Assembly (NCBI RefSeq): GCF_022965805.1
Contig: NC_133101.1
Span: 9,213,069 to 9,277,068, forward strand
Reading direction: 5' to 3'
From: Primulina eburnea
Lineage: Eukaryota; Streptophyta; Magnoliopsida; Lamiales; Gesneriaceae
DNA: 64,000 nt
Under the pieces are notes generated by a model. It ran no database searches. It saw only the letters and a program-made list of their open reading frames with translations, and was not told where the DNA came from. The position numbers and the translations under genes are program-made. Shown piece after piece: positions 25,412 through 48,021 of this stretch (within the stretch, counting starts at the first letter, position 1; the number at the start of each line of letters is the position of its first letter).

Positions 25412-28400
25412 ATGGTGTCTCTCTCTCTCATCTCCTTATCCTCAGTTTCCATGCTTTTATCTCCATCCCTCACTCCTCTTACCACATGCAACTATCCCCT
25501 TCTCAACCGTAAATGTATTCGTTCCCACTTTTCTTCATCCTTTCGTTTTCATCCCAATTCAATTTCTCATTTTTCTTCTATGCCGATTAATGGAGATGAA
25601 TTTGCGGGCAGCAGAAATGACTCTGATGGGTTAGGAGAATCTAGTACGGACAACGACGAAGGAGCCCATCACCGCCATGAATTATGCAGGGAGTCTTCTG
25701 CCGCCCTTCCTGAAAGATGGCATGTTTTGGGGCTCGGCCAGGCCATGGTAAATTTCTAGTTTGTTGCTCCATTTTTTTTCTTTTGATTTTTGAATTTTTT
25801 GTTTCTTTTGCGGGATGGGACGTGGATAATTTGGATTAGCTATGCGAAGAACGCTCGTTTAGAGCTGGTTACCTAAGGTTGTGTTTGAATTGGAGGGTTT
25901 GGGAGTAAAGGGTTTCAAATAGTCGAAACAAATCCATCCAACTGTTATTATTATTATTATAGTATTGGATTTCAATTTCTTACTTAACAAGGGCGTTTGA
26001 AATCCTAAGCTGTTTTTTTTAAAAATTAGGCACCCCAAACTTATTTTTTAAGATCTTATTTGATTGTCTTTAAAGCACAATTTAAAACTGGGGGGATTGG
26101 AGCAAAACTAAACTAATGGGTATTAGAATGAAATAACATGTATGGAGGCAGTTGTTTCATATACAATCTATTCGCTTGCAAGTGTTAAAAAGCATTAGTT
26201 TTCGTTTGAAAGAACAGAGCTTGAGGAAGTTTTCCAGTCAAGCAGTTCAATGCTCATGCTTCTGGTTTTTTGAAAAGTTGAACTTAGTTGTTGTTTTTTG
26301 GGGACAATGGTAGGTCGATTTTTCTGGCGTGGTTGACTATGATTTTCTGCATAGACTTGAATTAGAGAAGGGCTCGAGGAAAGTAGTGAATCATGAAGAA
26401 AGGGGAAGAATTTTGCAGGCTATGGATGGACGAAGCTACATGGCTGCAGCTGGTGGTTCTCTTTCAAATAGTTTGGTGGCCTTGGCCAGGCTTGGCAGGC
26501 AACCTATTGGAGGCCCAGCGCTAAATGTTGCTATGGTTGGCAGTGTTGGAAGTGATCCTTTAGGTGGATTCTATAGGTAGATTTTCTTTGCATTTTTTTA
26601 ATGAAGAATTTCTTTTAAAAAAGGTATAAATTTATGTTTTTAGCTTCAATATAAAAATCTATCGTCATCAAACGGTTTTCTTTGCGTTGTTTTAGTATTA
26701 AAACATTTGCCTTTTCCTGCTGCACGATTAACTTTTCTTGAGGTAGGGATTTTACTTTTAGAGTGCTCTATCATTGACCTGCACTAGATTATGTGATGCC
26801 TTTTCCTCACCAGAATCTCGAGTGGACTAGGCCACTGGACGGGGCGAGTTGTCCACCATGATCAAAATATTCATGACCATGTTTTTGACTCAGTTAACAT
26901 GCACAAGGCAAATAAATTTGGGAATTCTCATTTCTAACTTCCAAAATTAATAAATATTAAACATATTTAAACGGAACCAAGCAAATAAATTTTCGCGGCA
27001 AGGTCTAACTGCCGGAAGCATGACTGAGACATATAATAGATGGAATGGGACTTAAACATCTGAACAGGAACTATTAGAATACAAATGGAACACAATTTAA
27101 TGATGGCATTTAAGAACTGATTTACTTAGCCGAGAATTTAACTAGGTGATTTTATCTGTTCATGAAAAACGAAATAAACAAATGTAAGATAATTTATTAC
27201 TCTACATCTCTATCAAAAAAATAAACAATCTTAAACTTTGGTGGTGGAGATCATGTATTTTAAGTCTTAGGCAACTCTCCCCTGTTCTAACATTCCGACT
27301 TTTGACTTTCTGATTCTCAGCTCCCAATATCTCAGACTCTCAACACATGTGGGCAAATGGTGAGTTGCCAATTCAAGAAGGACAAGCGGAAAACAACTAT
27401 AAATGATAACAGAAAAATCTTATAACATATATTAGACAATTTGTAGAAACGAACTTAACCACACATTTATACTGAACAAAAATTAGAACAGAGCTTGTAA
27501 TACATATAATTGTGGTTTCAAATACATTATTTCCCTTACATTTCTCGTATCACGAGTCCTGGTCTCAGTCCATACTTGTTGAGAGTGTGTAATAGCAAAA
27601 ACTTACTCTTTTGTCTTGGATCTTATGCAATTATATTATTGTGTTTTGCATTCAGTATTGTCTTAGAACTTCTTGCCTCTGCTATTATAGAAATTCTTAT
27701 GGAAACTAAGTTATCATAACTCTGTAATTCAATTCTGTATACATGCTTGAAGATTGTTATGGTCTTTCATAAACCAAGGGATTTCCATTAAGTAATTCTG
27801 CAATAATCTCGCAGAAATCTTAGCCTTCACGTTTATGTTACTTAGGAGATATTTCTTTTCTTGCTAACATGGGACAACAAATTGGCAATTCACACATGCA
27901 TTCAATAAAGCTGGTCTGTCTCTATCACTTTTCTCTACCAATTCTCAACTGAGTCAACTCTACCCATCGTGTCTGTCTCTGCTGGATATAGTTTTTGTTG
28001 TTGGGTACCCGTGCCACTTAACATTCAAACTATTGCTTGCCTTAATCGGAAATTGGTCTATCTTCGCAATGTGGCAGTCCAAAGATCTATCTGATATTTT
28101 TATTCATGTCCAAATATTTATTTCCCGCAGTCTCAACAAACCAATTCCATATACTGACTGCTTAGTATCAGCTCGAACAGCACATTGATATTTGCCGACC
28201 CTTACAGATTTTGCTTAGATCGAACTTTGCAAGTGAATATAAGTTTTCTTTTCTGCACCAGTGAAGGATGGAACTCCTTTCAGGATGAGCAGCTGACTAC
28301 TTTCTACCAATTTCTCTGTATTTGACAAATAACAGATTGTTCTCTGACTACTTAGTAATCAGATGAGAAAATTGCAATTTTAGCCCGGTAAATTGACTAG

Positions 28401-31240
28401 TTTTAGATTTTATTTATGTAATTTGTCAAAGTTTGGTTTTCATCCAATAACTTGGAATTTTTTTTTTGCTCCTTTTATGCCTCAACCACTAAATCCATCG
28501 AATATGGTTTATTTGACATTGATGTTTTCCCACGTGACACATGTGACGATAATAAAACTTCTTTTATACACATTAAAACTTGTTTTTATTTAAGTTGATT
28601 TTAACGTGCATAGTATAGACTCCATTTTTGTCGTGAGTAATGTAGGAAGGGCATCAATATCAAATAAGATTTAATATGTCTAATATATTTTTTATTCTCG
28701 TCACATGTGTCACGTAGGAGAGTATCAGTGCCAAATAAACAATATTTGGTGGGTTTAATGATTTCGGAAAAAAAGAGACCAAAACAAAAAAACAAAATTC
28801 AAGTTACTTGATTAAAACCAAACTTTGAAAAGCTATAGGACAAGACACAAAACAGGTCAGCTTACAGGACTAAAATTGCAATTTACCTAATCAGTCGTTC
28901 AGCTCAGATAGCACAAAGAAATTTGCTGACCCTTACAGATTTTACTCAGATCTAAACTTCGGCGAGCAAATGTGAATTTCCTTTCTGCACCGGTGAAGGA
29001 TGGGACTACTGGAACAGTCATTGTTTTGACAACTCCTGATGCTCAACGGACAATGCTTTCATACCAGGTAAATAACATTTTTGTAGCTGACAAAATTCAG
29101 AAGTTTTAGAAATTAACAAAGCTGTGGAAGAACCTAATTGGGTACTACAGTTCTATACAGAGTTTAAGGTGAACACTTAATTCTATTGATCCTTTTAGAT
29201 GAGTATGACAAAATAAAGGAAGCAATTATTCTCCCTAGCTCCCTATTTTATGCTGCATTCTAAACCACAATTTCCACCCAGAGCCACATAAAACTAACGT
29301 ACTGTGAGGGCCACAAGCCAGAAATACTACTGTGTCCCTTTTTAGCTTCACAATTGCTACTTATACGGCCACGTTTTATAATTTGGTAACTACCTTAATC
29401 TATTGATTATCTGAAAGTTGTTAGAAAATTAGAATTTCAAACCTATTGTATGATATATAGTTTAGTGTTTCTAAAAAAATTCAAGACAAATAATTTCTAT
29501 TGTTGATAAATACTTTTGCGCTGTCGGCCGTCGGAATGTGACATATAATTAGGGGCCTAGGAAGTAGTTTTTTTTTTTAAAATGGCACATTTCTCAACCA
29601 CCTCGTGGATTCTACAGAACACTATCAAGATTCAGCCCATGGGTTTCATTTGATACTATATTGATTATTCTCCAAGTCGTTTTAAAAAGTTCCAGATTCA
29701 ATATTTCTTTCAACCAAAGAGTAGTGATGAACTCCAAACCAGTCATACTTTTTAATGATATATGTGTATTATCACTGTTATCGGATCAGTCAACAACATT
29801 AGGCATTATTTTTTAACTTCTCATATTATGTAAGACAAGATTGTTCCACGAGTTTCTCAATAATAAGTCCTGTTTTGTTAAATCAGGGTACATCTTCAAG
29901 GGTAAATTATGATCCCTCCTTGGCCAGCTTGATTTCCAAAACTAGTATATTAATCGTTGAAGGATACTTGTTTGAATTTCCTGACACAATCAAAACAATT
30001 ACCATGGCGTGTGAGGAGGCCCGAAGGTGTGGTGCTTTTGTTGCCATCACAGCATCAGATGTCACGTGCATTGAGAAACATTATGATGATTTCTGGTAAA
30101 CATTACACCCACCTTACATCGCTGCATTTATAAAAAAAACTACTCAATTGATTGTACACTTCAATAATCACTAGATGGCTGCATCGATTAATTATGAGAA
30201 TTGGCATTACTCTCATGATAGCTGATTGTATTGTCATGAATCAAACAAATGTAATATCTAACATCATGAGATGCTTATTATAAACACTTTCATGTTGATG
30301 TGACTTTTTAAAGGAAATTATTTTTGTTATTACTAATCTCTTTTTGGGGTTATCATGTGGAATTATTTAGATAGAAGCTTTACCGGATTGTGATTTGTAT
30401 GCATACAACCTGAGATGTGTCGGATGCCAACTCTATGAAATAAGAAACTGTTGGCTGTTGAATTCAAAATCACTCTTTATGAACAGATAAAACTACAGAG
30501 TACTGCAAAAGATGGCTGTGCTTCTCTCTTTGGTTCTATTGAAATGCATCATAGATTTTTTACCTGAAAAAACTTAAAATTATGTTTTAAAAAAAACTTG
30601 TTAAAAAAAGAGAGAGATGCATCCACATAGTTTGTGAGGGTTGTATCTGCGTTGTGATTATTTCATTAATCGTTACTAACTCCCTACATTGGTCTTGCTC
30701 TATTGCATCCACTGAAAATAAAATGAGCTAATCTACTCTATGATTATTTCGTGGAATCAATCTGACTTTTGAACTTTATTGGCTAGGAATATAATGGCAA
30801 ACTATGCCGACATTATCTTTGCAAACAGCGACGAAGCAAGAACTTTTTGTGATTTTTCTTCAAAAGAAAGCCCTGTTTCGGCCACAAGGTACCTGAGCCA
30901 TTTTGTTCCATATGTTTCGGTGACAGATGGTCCTAGAGGCTCTTATATTGGTGTGAAGGGGGAAGCTGTTTACATCCCGCCTTCACATTGTGTTCCAGTG
31001 GATACCTGTGGAGCAGGGGATGCTTATGCATCTGGAATATTGTATGGTATATTACGCGGCATATATGATTTGAGAGATATGGGTAAACTAGCTGCTAAAC
31101 TTGCATCTGTGGTAGTTTCACAACAAGGAACGCGGTTGAAGGTACACGATGCTATAAGGTTGGCTGAGTCATTTGCATTCCATCATGAAAGCTCCACAAT
31201 CTTCTCAGATGTAGGTTCCGATCAAATTTCCAGCTTATAA
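25412..31240 (+). CDS. NARA5: Chloroplast pfkB-family carbohydrate kinase, NARA5-like
   Basis: A sugar/nucleoside kinase of the ribokinase (pfkB) fold. The closest plant protein I recognise is NARA5 (At4g27600 type), a plastid protein needed for normal accumulation of plastid-encoded photosynthetic proteins; its substrate is unknown. Exons: 25412-25747, 26314-26576, 28950-29067, 29887-30095, 30787-31240. Phases close to 459 residues. The first 55 residues are rich in Ser, Pro and Leu with few acidic residues, a chloroplast transit peptide. Motifs are AAAGGSLSNSLVALARLG (pfkB signature 1 region), NVAMVGSVGSDPLGGFYR, and signature 2 DTCGAGDAYASGILYGILRG, with the catalytic Asp in GAGD. An in-frame ATG at 25325 would add 29 residues; I prefer 25412 because transit-peptide character begins there. 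Intron 2 is 2.4 kb and contains a dead exon-3 copy and a MITE. Confidence 0.85.
28156..28280 (+). pseudogene. Decayed duplicate of NARA5 exon 3 with its acceptor
   Basis: The stretch gccgacccttacagattttg, then atcgaactttgcaagtgaat, then tctgcaccagtgaaggatgg closely matches the true exon 3 start and its upstream intron at 28923-29010. In the duplicate the acceptor context is changed (gcttag for ctcag) and the frame reaches TGA six codons in. Similarity extends upstream of the exon (cttagtatcagctcgaacag against the true copy's flank), so it was a genomic tandem duplication of about 120 bp or more. Confidence 0.7.
28363..28887. mobile_element. Fold-back MITE in NARA5 intron 2
   Basis: The left arm (aattgcaattttagcc...) and right arm (ggactaaaattgcaattt) are inverted copies over about 200 bp each, including matched cacgtgacacatgtgacg / cgtcacatgtgtcacgtag segments near the centre. 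A 7-bp direct repeat TAATCAG flanks it (28356-28362 and 28888-28894). Removing the element restores a sequence that parallels the upstream exon-3 duplicate, so it inserted into the tandem repeat. Confidence 0.75.
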
Positions 31241-34117
31241 TTTGATTTACTTGAATGATGGAAATGCAAAAATATCACACATGCTAATCTCTATGTCGGA
31301 CCAGTATATTTTTATTTGTTAGCTTATTTTTCTTGACTATTCGAAATGTTTTTATTCATTTGTTATTGTAGTTGCATATTCTTCGCGGTTTCAAATTTAT
31401 TCATCAGGTTTAGAGTTGTACCAGAATGCTTTACAAATGTAGCCACATGACCTCTTTGTATCATGACTCATGAGATATTGATTTTCTTGAAATTTTTAGC
31501 TAAAAAGATGTATAAAATATGCAATCGTCGTTTTGATTTACTGGATTAACTATTTTTTTCCAAATGGAACTGTTCCCACGTGCAATTTACTAGTTAAAAT
31601 AAAAGATCAAGTCTGTTCAGAATCAGATGCTCGGATTTTTTAATGGTGCGATATCGCATTCTCTGTGAAGTCTGTAGAGAAGACTTGACACGTACGATGG
31701 TAGGGATATACGTTCCAATTTCTGTGGTCAATACAAGGGATGATGACGAGCGAGGTTTAAACTTTTTTGTTAAAAAATAAATTTCTTTCTTTTCAAATTT
31801 ATCGAATTACTATATTCAACTAAAAAAAAACAAAAACACAACGGACTGATTGTGGGATGTTTAGCAAATTCACATGTCCTCATTTTAACGTTCGTGGCGT
31901 GTATAAAAATGTTTGCCAAGTCTTGATACAATTTTTCGAGCATTTGGTTTTTTTTTTTTTTTTTTTTTGTCTTCTCACCCGATCCACGTCTCGAATGTGT
32001 CAAAAACCAAAAACGAAGGTGAAAGCGAATAATGATACAGTGGTTGCCTCAAACGCTGGTTTGATACAACATTTGACAAGTCAACACATCTTTGACATAA
32101 TAAATTAATTAAAAAATGAACTTTTTTTTGTGCAGATATATTATACACACAACTGGATGCAATGAGATGGAACGACGCATGGCAGGCTGAATGGACCCGA
32201 GGACTCCTCTTTCCACCATGAATATGGACGGGGCCTGAAAATACACAAGACAAATACGATCGCCACACGTGCATTAGTAACTCTCAGTTGCATGTCCATC
32301 GACAAAAGAATATAATAAGAATTTAAAAGCTACTATGGAAGGACGATTAAACCAAAACAGTAATGGAACGAACAAGGGACGTTCAGTTTTAAGTCCCTTC
32401 GACACTCGAACAAATTTTCACAAGGTAAAATCACCCCAAATGCAATTATTAAGAATTAGGAGTAGCTTTGAGATAATTTACCCTTCTCGAATTGAAGTTT
32501 AGTATTCCACCAAACTGCGCAGTATGCCATGGAAACACCCAAAAAATCGACATAAGCACTTCAGCTGGCACCCCAGAGCGCAATACTTCAAAAGGGAAGG
32601 AAGCCTCCTGCCGTATGGCGTATAGCACAAACTATGCCACTAGGTATGAAGACTATTGCTCAAGGAGCGGCAGAATAAACCATACATGTTGTAGAGCTCA
32701 AACCTTTAAACCTGCAAATTCAATACAGGATGCTGGCTAAGCGAGGGAATCTGAACTCCAAAACTGAGCCAGCTTCTACCGAGATCCCAAAAGGTTTAAA
32801 TGATCTTCTGGATTGGTCCTTGACTAGGCATATCCACAAAAGCTATTTTTCCTCCTAAACATAAACAACAGATGCAGATACACACACAATGAACAAATGG
32901 ATAAGAGGGCATCTGCAGGAAAAAGAAGTTAACAAGCCGAGAGCATATATACCTCTGCATATAATGGATTATCTATGCTCCGACTTCAGAAAAGGGCTCC
33001 AGTTCAAGTATCTTTTGGATCTTCTAGTGGCAAAGAAAATCAAACATATCACATTAACCGACCAAAAGTTAGAGTAGGTGTCAACCTTATGGAGACATTA
33101 TTTGGTCGAAAAGTTAAGATGCAACAAATAACCACTATGAAAATTTAAAAGAAATTTCAAATTTAAATAGACCCCTAAAAGAATATGATGCAACGTCAGC
33201 ATGCTGGCCAATGAATAATGCATCTCCCATATGTTTAGTTTGGCATTTAGTAAATACAGGTAAATTTTTTTACAATTTCTGGGAAACTTTTCTGGCAAAC
33301 TAGAGTAATATATAAAAAATTCAATCATAAAATGACACAAATCATTCAGAGGGTATCACAAACTCCCGTCGATCTGAATCCAGGTGCAATTCCTAACTAG
33401 CTTCTCTGCGGCGATAGAGAAACAAAAATAATAGCCACATAAGGAGGTTCAAGAAGGGTTAACCAATGGAAACCATAAACCACAAAAGGGTCACTTTTTC
33501 CTATCATGCAATAACATCTTACATTTTAGACTACTAAAACCAAATTATAAGCAGTTACACCTCAATAACCTCACCTTTCAGGTGTATAGGTTGGTTCCAT
33601 TGGAAAAAGAGAGAGAAGATGCTGCTAAATGGCAGTAACCTTGATGGCTGAAATACAACTGATAAAGGAGTTAAGATGCCATCACAATTTCCGGAAAATA
33701 ATGGTTAACTTTCTGTAAAATGATGGAAAAAACACATGAAATAGTTTTTCTTCAAGTAATGATTTTGCTTACTATCAAACTAGCGAAGAGGGCAGCAGAC
33801 AATGCAACTTGAGAAGAATTGTCTATTTGTTGCAATTAAAATCTAAGCTGTACATACATCAGAAGTCGGGAAAAAATAAGTTACTTCTCCTCTAGAAAAG
33901 GAGTACTGAGAGAAATATAAGATTGTGCAACGTTACCCTAAACAATACAGTCCTCTTATCTAGCAAATAATTTCTGAAAAGCAGTTCCATGAAAAAATAA
34001 CTATCGACTCCTGGAGGATGGAAATGCATATAATATCCAGTTGCCTAAGTCTTGACCGATGGTTGGCATGCTACGGATATATTTGGACTCAATCTTTTGT
34101 ATATGAACGACAAACAG
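31241..34117. other. Convergent intergenic region and 3' UTRs
   Basis: This lies between the stop codons of the plus-strand NARA5-like gene and the minus-strand LDL3 gene. The first 300 bases or so are probably the NARA5 3' UTR. The stretch 33000-34117, which looks transcribed in composition, may be LDL3 3' UTR. A T-run sits at 31946-31967. No coding exon, RNA gene or transposon with defined ends was recognised. Confidence 0.5.
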
Positions 34118-42887
<8,770 letters not shown>

Positions 42888-43417
42888 CCCTTACCCAGAG
42901 TCTGTCACTCCACATCCAAACCTAACCCTAATCTCAATTTCAATGGGGATTTTAATTTTTTTATTTTTTATTTTGTCTCGATCAGTTTTATACCTTCGGG
43001 AAGCTAATTTGGTCATACCTTTATTTCTATTTTAGTCAATGACCTTCCTTTCATATTTTCTGCTATTAATTATTTAAAATTCATTAATCCATTTCCAAAA
43101 AAATTAAATCCATTAACCTAGTCGGGTGGTCATATAACAAGGCGTCTCATTTAATCACTATCAGTTGTTTTTTTCGAGTAAATATAGATCAGATCAGATC
43201 AGATCGGAAAGACAAATAAACCAGACTAAATTGTGTTTTTTTAATTAATGATGACTTGGATTGATTTTATAATTAATTAAACATAAAAATGAATTTCTTC
43301 AAAGTTTTGATAAAAACAAATCAAACCGAATAATGAAAATTTCTATATATATTACATTTATAAAAAAAAAAGTTAGGCTTTCTAATATTTCAATTGAAGT
43401 TTAATGAATATAGTATA
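42888..43417. other. LDL3 promoter and 5' UTR region
   Basis: It lies between the LDL3 start codon and the Copia element. The first 75 bases are GC-moderate and leader-like. A short tandem agatcagatcagatcagatc sits at 43189-43206. No other feature was recognised. Confidence 0.45.
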
Positions 43418-43861
43418 TGCCGTCAAAAGTGGATGACGGAATTAAGTGAGGTTGGTGTGAACATTGTTCAAATAGAAAATAAATAAAAGAATATGTTTTA
43501 TATGATTTTGTGAGACATCAGTTTTGAAATTGTGTTCGGACGAAAGTTCACACTGAAATCATGCATCTACAAATAGATGCATCATTTGATATTTCAATGT
43601 ATAATATTCGAGTTTTTCTATCATCTCATAGCAGTTGAGTACTTGGTTCTATAATGTTTTGAGGTGTTTGTTCTCTTGTGTGTTCTATTTGGAAATACAA
43701 TGAATGGCTGTACACCATAAAATATTATAGTGAAATTCATTTCATCTTGTCCGTGGTTTTTACCCCGCTAGTTTTTAAGAGTTTTTTTCGTAAATCTCGG
43801 TGTCCGATTTTATACTTTATTTTCATATTTTTATTTCAAGATATCGCATCTAGGACCAACA
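43418..43861 (+). repeat. 5' LTR of the Copia element
   Basis: Starts TGCCGTCAAAAG and ends CCAACA, directly followed by the primer binding site. It matches the 3' LTR at 48022-48266 but is about 190 bp longer, because the 3' LTR lacks the middle part. Confidence 0.78.
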
Positions 43862-43863
43862 AC

Positions 43864-43876
43864 TGGTATCAGAGCC
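43864..43876 (+). other. Primer binding site for initiator methionine tRNA
   Basis: TGGTATCAGAGCC, two bases after the 5' LTR, is the canonical plant Copia primer site complementary to the 3' end of tRNA-iMet. Confidence 0.92.
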
Positions 43877-46800
43877 TTGATTTAAAATTTTTTAAAATTC
43901 TGAGTATGATATGCGATTGCAGTCTATATTGATCTTCCACATCGGAAAATTTCTTTTGAATTTTTTTTATTAAGATGGGATTATTTTGTTCAGTCTACTA
44001 AATTGTTGTAGACATAATGATGGGCAGGAACAAGATAGCAAAGTTCAATGGAATTTTATGCCGTGGAAAATAAAGATGCAAGCAATTTTAAAAAAGAAGA
44101 ATTGTTTGACAGGTGTTGGAGATACATCGAGGGAAATGATGGATGATGGAAAGTGGAATGAGATGAATGATAATGTTATTATCAATTTACACTTGGCTAT
44201 AATAGACGAAGTACTGTCAAGTATCTCTGAGATAAAGACGTCAAAAACTATCCGAATATTTTGACAAAGATATACGAAAGTCAAGTCACCACACAAAAAG
44301 TTTCAAACCTCCTCTATCTCACGTTAAGATTTTATAAAAAGGTGGGCTTGGGCACAAGCTCAACTTCTTCGATTAGGCTACCACCTTGGTTTAGTTAATA
44401 CTCTTCGGATAATGGAATCATCATCAATGACTGATAATATCAACATTCTAAATACTCCATTTGCCAAACTCACCTCTATGGGACATAAAATAGAGGAAAA
44501 AGAACGTGCAAAGCTTCAACTTCAAAATCTACCATATTCATACATTCAACTTTTCATCAATTTAATCAACAATATTCTCACAAGGTTTTTAAACTTCGAT
44601 GATGTCTTAATTGTGATTCTCATATAATAGTCGATGCAATAATAAAGAAGATATGTTAGTAACTTCAAAGCAAATAGAGGCTTTACCTATTATAAGAAGG
44701 ATATTTATAAATTGTGACTCCAATGAGAGTCAAAGGCAAGAGAGATCAAAATCAAAGAGTAAGAAGAAATATTCAATACTCTAAATGTGGCGGTAAAGGG
44801 CACTTCAAGAAAAAATGTATGAGTATCGAGAAGAATTCTCAAGTAAATGTGGTCAATACTTTAGGATGTGGTAAAATATTATTCAGCAAAACAACAATAA
44901 TTGTAGAAGGCAGACACAAATTTTGTAATACATGGATTATAGATTCAGGAGCGACGTGACACATGATGTCTTGAAGAGAATGGTTCGATCAGTATGAACC
45001 ATTCTCAGAATGATCTGTATTCATGAGAAATGATCATGCATATGGAATCGTTGGAGTTGGTACTATCAAAATAAAAAAAATTGATGATGTCATTCGCACC
45101 ACATAGGAGGTACGACATGTGAATGTGCTGACAAAGAATCTTTTGTCATTTGGGCAATTGGATGATATCGGATGGAAAACCCGTATCGAGAATGAGATCA
45201 TAAAAATTTTGAAGAGCACATTTGTGGTTATGAAACTGAAAAAAGTTGCTAAAAATATGTATGTATTTTTTGGAAAAACGCACAAAGAGAAAGAACTAAT
45301 TGTTACATCGATTGGTTCAAGAGATAAAAGTGTTACGACATAGAAAGCTCGGACACATGTCAGAATAAATGTTGGAAATTCTTTCAGAACAGAAGCTATT
45401 GTTGGAGATTACAAAAGTGTCTCTATTCTTTTGTGAGTATTGTGTTACCAGTAAGCAACACAAATTAAAGTTTGATACTTTCACTGCCAAAAACAAAAAC
45501 ATATTAGAGCCGATTCATTCGGATGTTTAGCAAGCATCAATTGTATCCCTATGAGGAGCGATATAATTTGTCTCGTTCATTGATGATTTCTCTAGGAGAT
45601 GTTGGGTGTATCCAATCATAAGGAAATCAAATATTTTCCAGATCTTCAAAGATTTCAAAGCACGTGTTGAACCTGATTCTGAAAAGAAAAAATGTCTGAG
45701 GACTGACAATGGAAAGTAATAAATCAATGACGAATTTGATGTGTCAACATGAGAGCATCAAAAGATAGTTCATGATGACTTACACATATCAACATAATGG
45801 AGTGACATAGCGGATGAATAGAACCTTGTTGGACAAAACAAGAGGTATGTTGAGGACCGTGGGTCTAGATAAGTCATTTTAGGCGGAAGCAGTCAAAACT
45901 GCTCTTTATATTGTCAATCGTTCTCTTTCAGTGACGATTGATCTGTAGACTCCGATGGAGATGTGGACTAGGAAGCCGATTGATTAGTCTCGTTTTCATG
46001 CATTTGGAAGTCTAATGTGCATTCTGTGCAATGATCAAGAAAGATCGAAGTTGGATTCGAAATCCAAAAAATGTACCTTATGGGTTATGTTGACGAAGTA
46101 AAGTGGTTTCGCTTGTGGGATTCTACTGTCCACATACTTGTCCTCAACATATATGTTATCTTCGAAGAAAATAAATTAAAGAGAGATAAATGCACACTGA
46201 ATTCAGAAAATGCAATAATTCAGGTGGAAATAAAACAGACGAAGATCAAATTTATTGTGAAGTAGTACCAGATCACGATGAACAATAACATGTTGAGTCT
46301 AAGGTTTCCAAAGTAAGGCAGTTATCTCGAGAGAGAATACCACTATGTTGGTTTTTAGATTATGTTACTCAAAGCAATATTTCTGTTAATAGAGGATGAT
46401 GAGCTATCAAGTTTTCATGAGGCTACTCAAAGCTCGGATGTATTCCTGTGGATGACAGAAATGCAGAAAGAATTGGATACATTAGACAAGAATAAAACTT
46501 AGGATCTTGTTACACTACCACGAGGGAACAAACTATTGGTAACAGATGGGTCTATAAGACAAATGTGATGACAATAACCAAGTGGATCGGTATCGTGTTA
46601 CTGGTAAAAAGGTATACTCAGAAAGAAGACATTGACTTCAATGAGATATTTTCTCCCGTGGTTCGGCTTACAACAGTCAGATTAATGTTGACATTATGTG
46701 CTGTTTTTTATCTACATATAGATCAATTAGATGTGAAAACGACATTTAGTCATGGAGATCTTGAGAAAAAAAATCTATATTCTCCAGCCATAAGGTTTGT

Positions 46801-48021
46801 AGAAACAAGGCAAAGAGAACTTTGTTTGTAGGTTGAACAAATCTCTGTACGGTCTCAAACATGCGCCGAGGTGTTGATACAAGATATTTGATTCCTATAT
46901 CACGAGTCTTAGATGCAACAGATTCGGTGTAAACCCTTGTACATATTTCAATATGTCTGGTGATGATTATATCATTGTTTTTGTATGTGGACGATATGTT
47001 GGTAGTAGGTTCCAACAAATATCAAGTCCAAGAATTGAATGCACAATTGGCTAAAAATTTGACATGAAGTAATTGAGACCATCAAACATGATTCCAGGGA
47101 TACAAGTTCACCTAGACAAAAGTTACAGAAAGATTTGGCTTTTCCTAAACAATTACTTGAAGAAAGTCTTGCAACGCTTCAATATGCAAGATAGTAAGCC
47201 AATATCAACCCATATTCATGTTAATTTCAAATTATCTTCCGAAATGTGTCATAGCAGTGAAGCTGAGAGGGTTGAGATATCTCGAATACAATATGCATCA
47301 GCGGTGATAAGTTTGATGTTCGACATTATCTTTACAAGATTGGATATTGCTCAAGCAGTGAGAGCAGTTAGTCAGTATACGGTTATTCATGGACGATAGT
47401 ATTGGAGTACTGATAAGAGGATTCTTATGTACATTAAGGGTACCTCAAATGCTGAATTATGTTATGAAGGATCAGATTTTACATTTAGAGGTTATGTCGA
47501 TTCAGATTATGCATGTGATCCTGATAAGATAAAATATATTGTTGGTCATGTGTTTACACTTGCAGGGGAGCAGTAGGGTATGTTTCAAAATTGCAAATAG
47601 TTGTGATTTTATGTACAATGGAGATAGAATACATGACAAGCTACTCAAGTTTGAAATGAGACAATATGGATAAAAGGTTATTGGAGGAGATCAGACACAA
47701 ACAAAATAATGTTCTTTTGTTTTGTGACAGTCAAAGTGTCTCGCACATTGTAAGGAATCCATCACTTCATTGTAAGACTAAACACATTGGAGTTCATTTC
47801 ATTTTGTGTGATAAGTAGTAGAAGAAGGAAGTGTAAATATGCAGAAGATTTATACATAATATAACATAGCTGATATTCTGAACAAACAGTGAACATTTAC
47901 AATTTTGAGTGATGTAGATCCTCGAGTGGTCTAGCCGAAACGTAAGCAACCGGTAATGACAAAATTGAAAAGATGTGTGGAGATACGTTCGATTCTCAAT
48001 CAAATATCCAAGTGGAAGAAA

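Noticed and set aside
28363..28887. Reading this inverted repeat as a microRNA precursor
   Set aside because: The arms are long, low-complexity and flanked by a direct repeat, and a related arm occurs at 12740-12945; a MITE explains it better.
32492..32740. Cys-containing 82-residue plus-strand frame as a gene
   Set aside because: It starts in the putative LDL3 3' region, has no recognisable domain, and its cysteine spacing matches no known finger.
46264..46570. Copia element as an intact retrotransposon
   Set aside because: Pol domains are spread over several frames with many stops, for example before and after the reverse transcriptase block; only structure remains.
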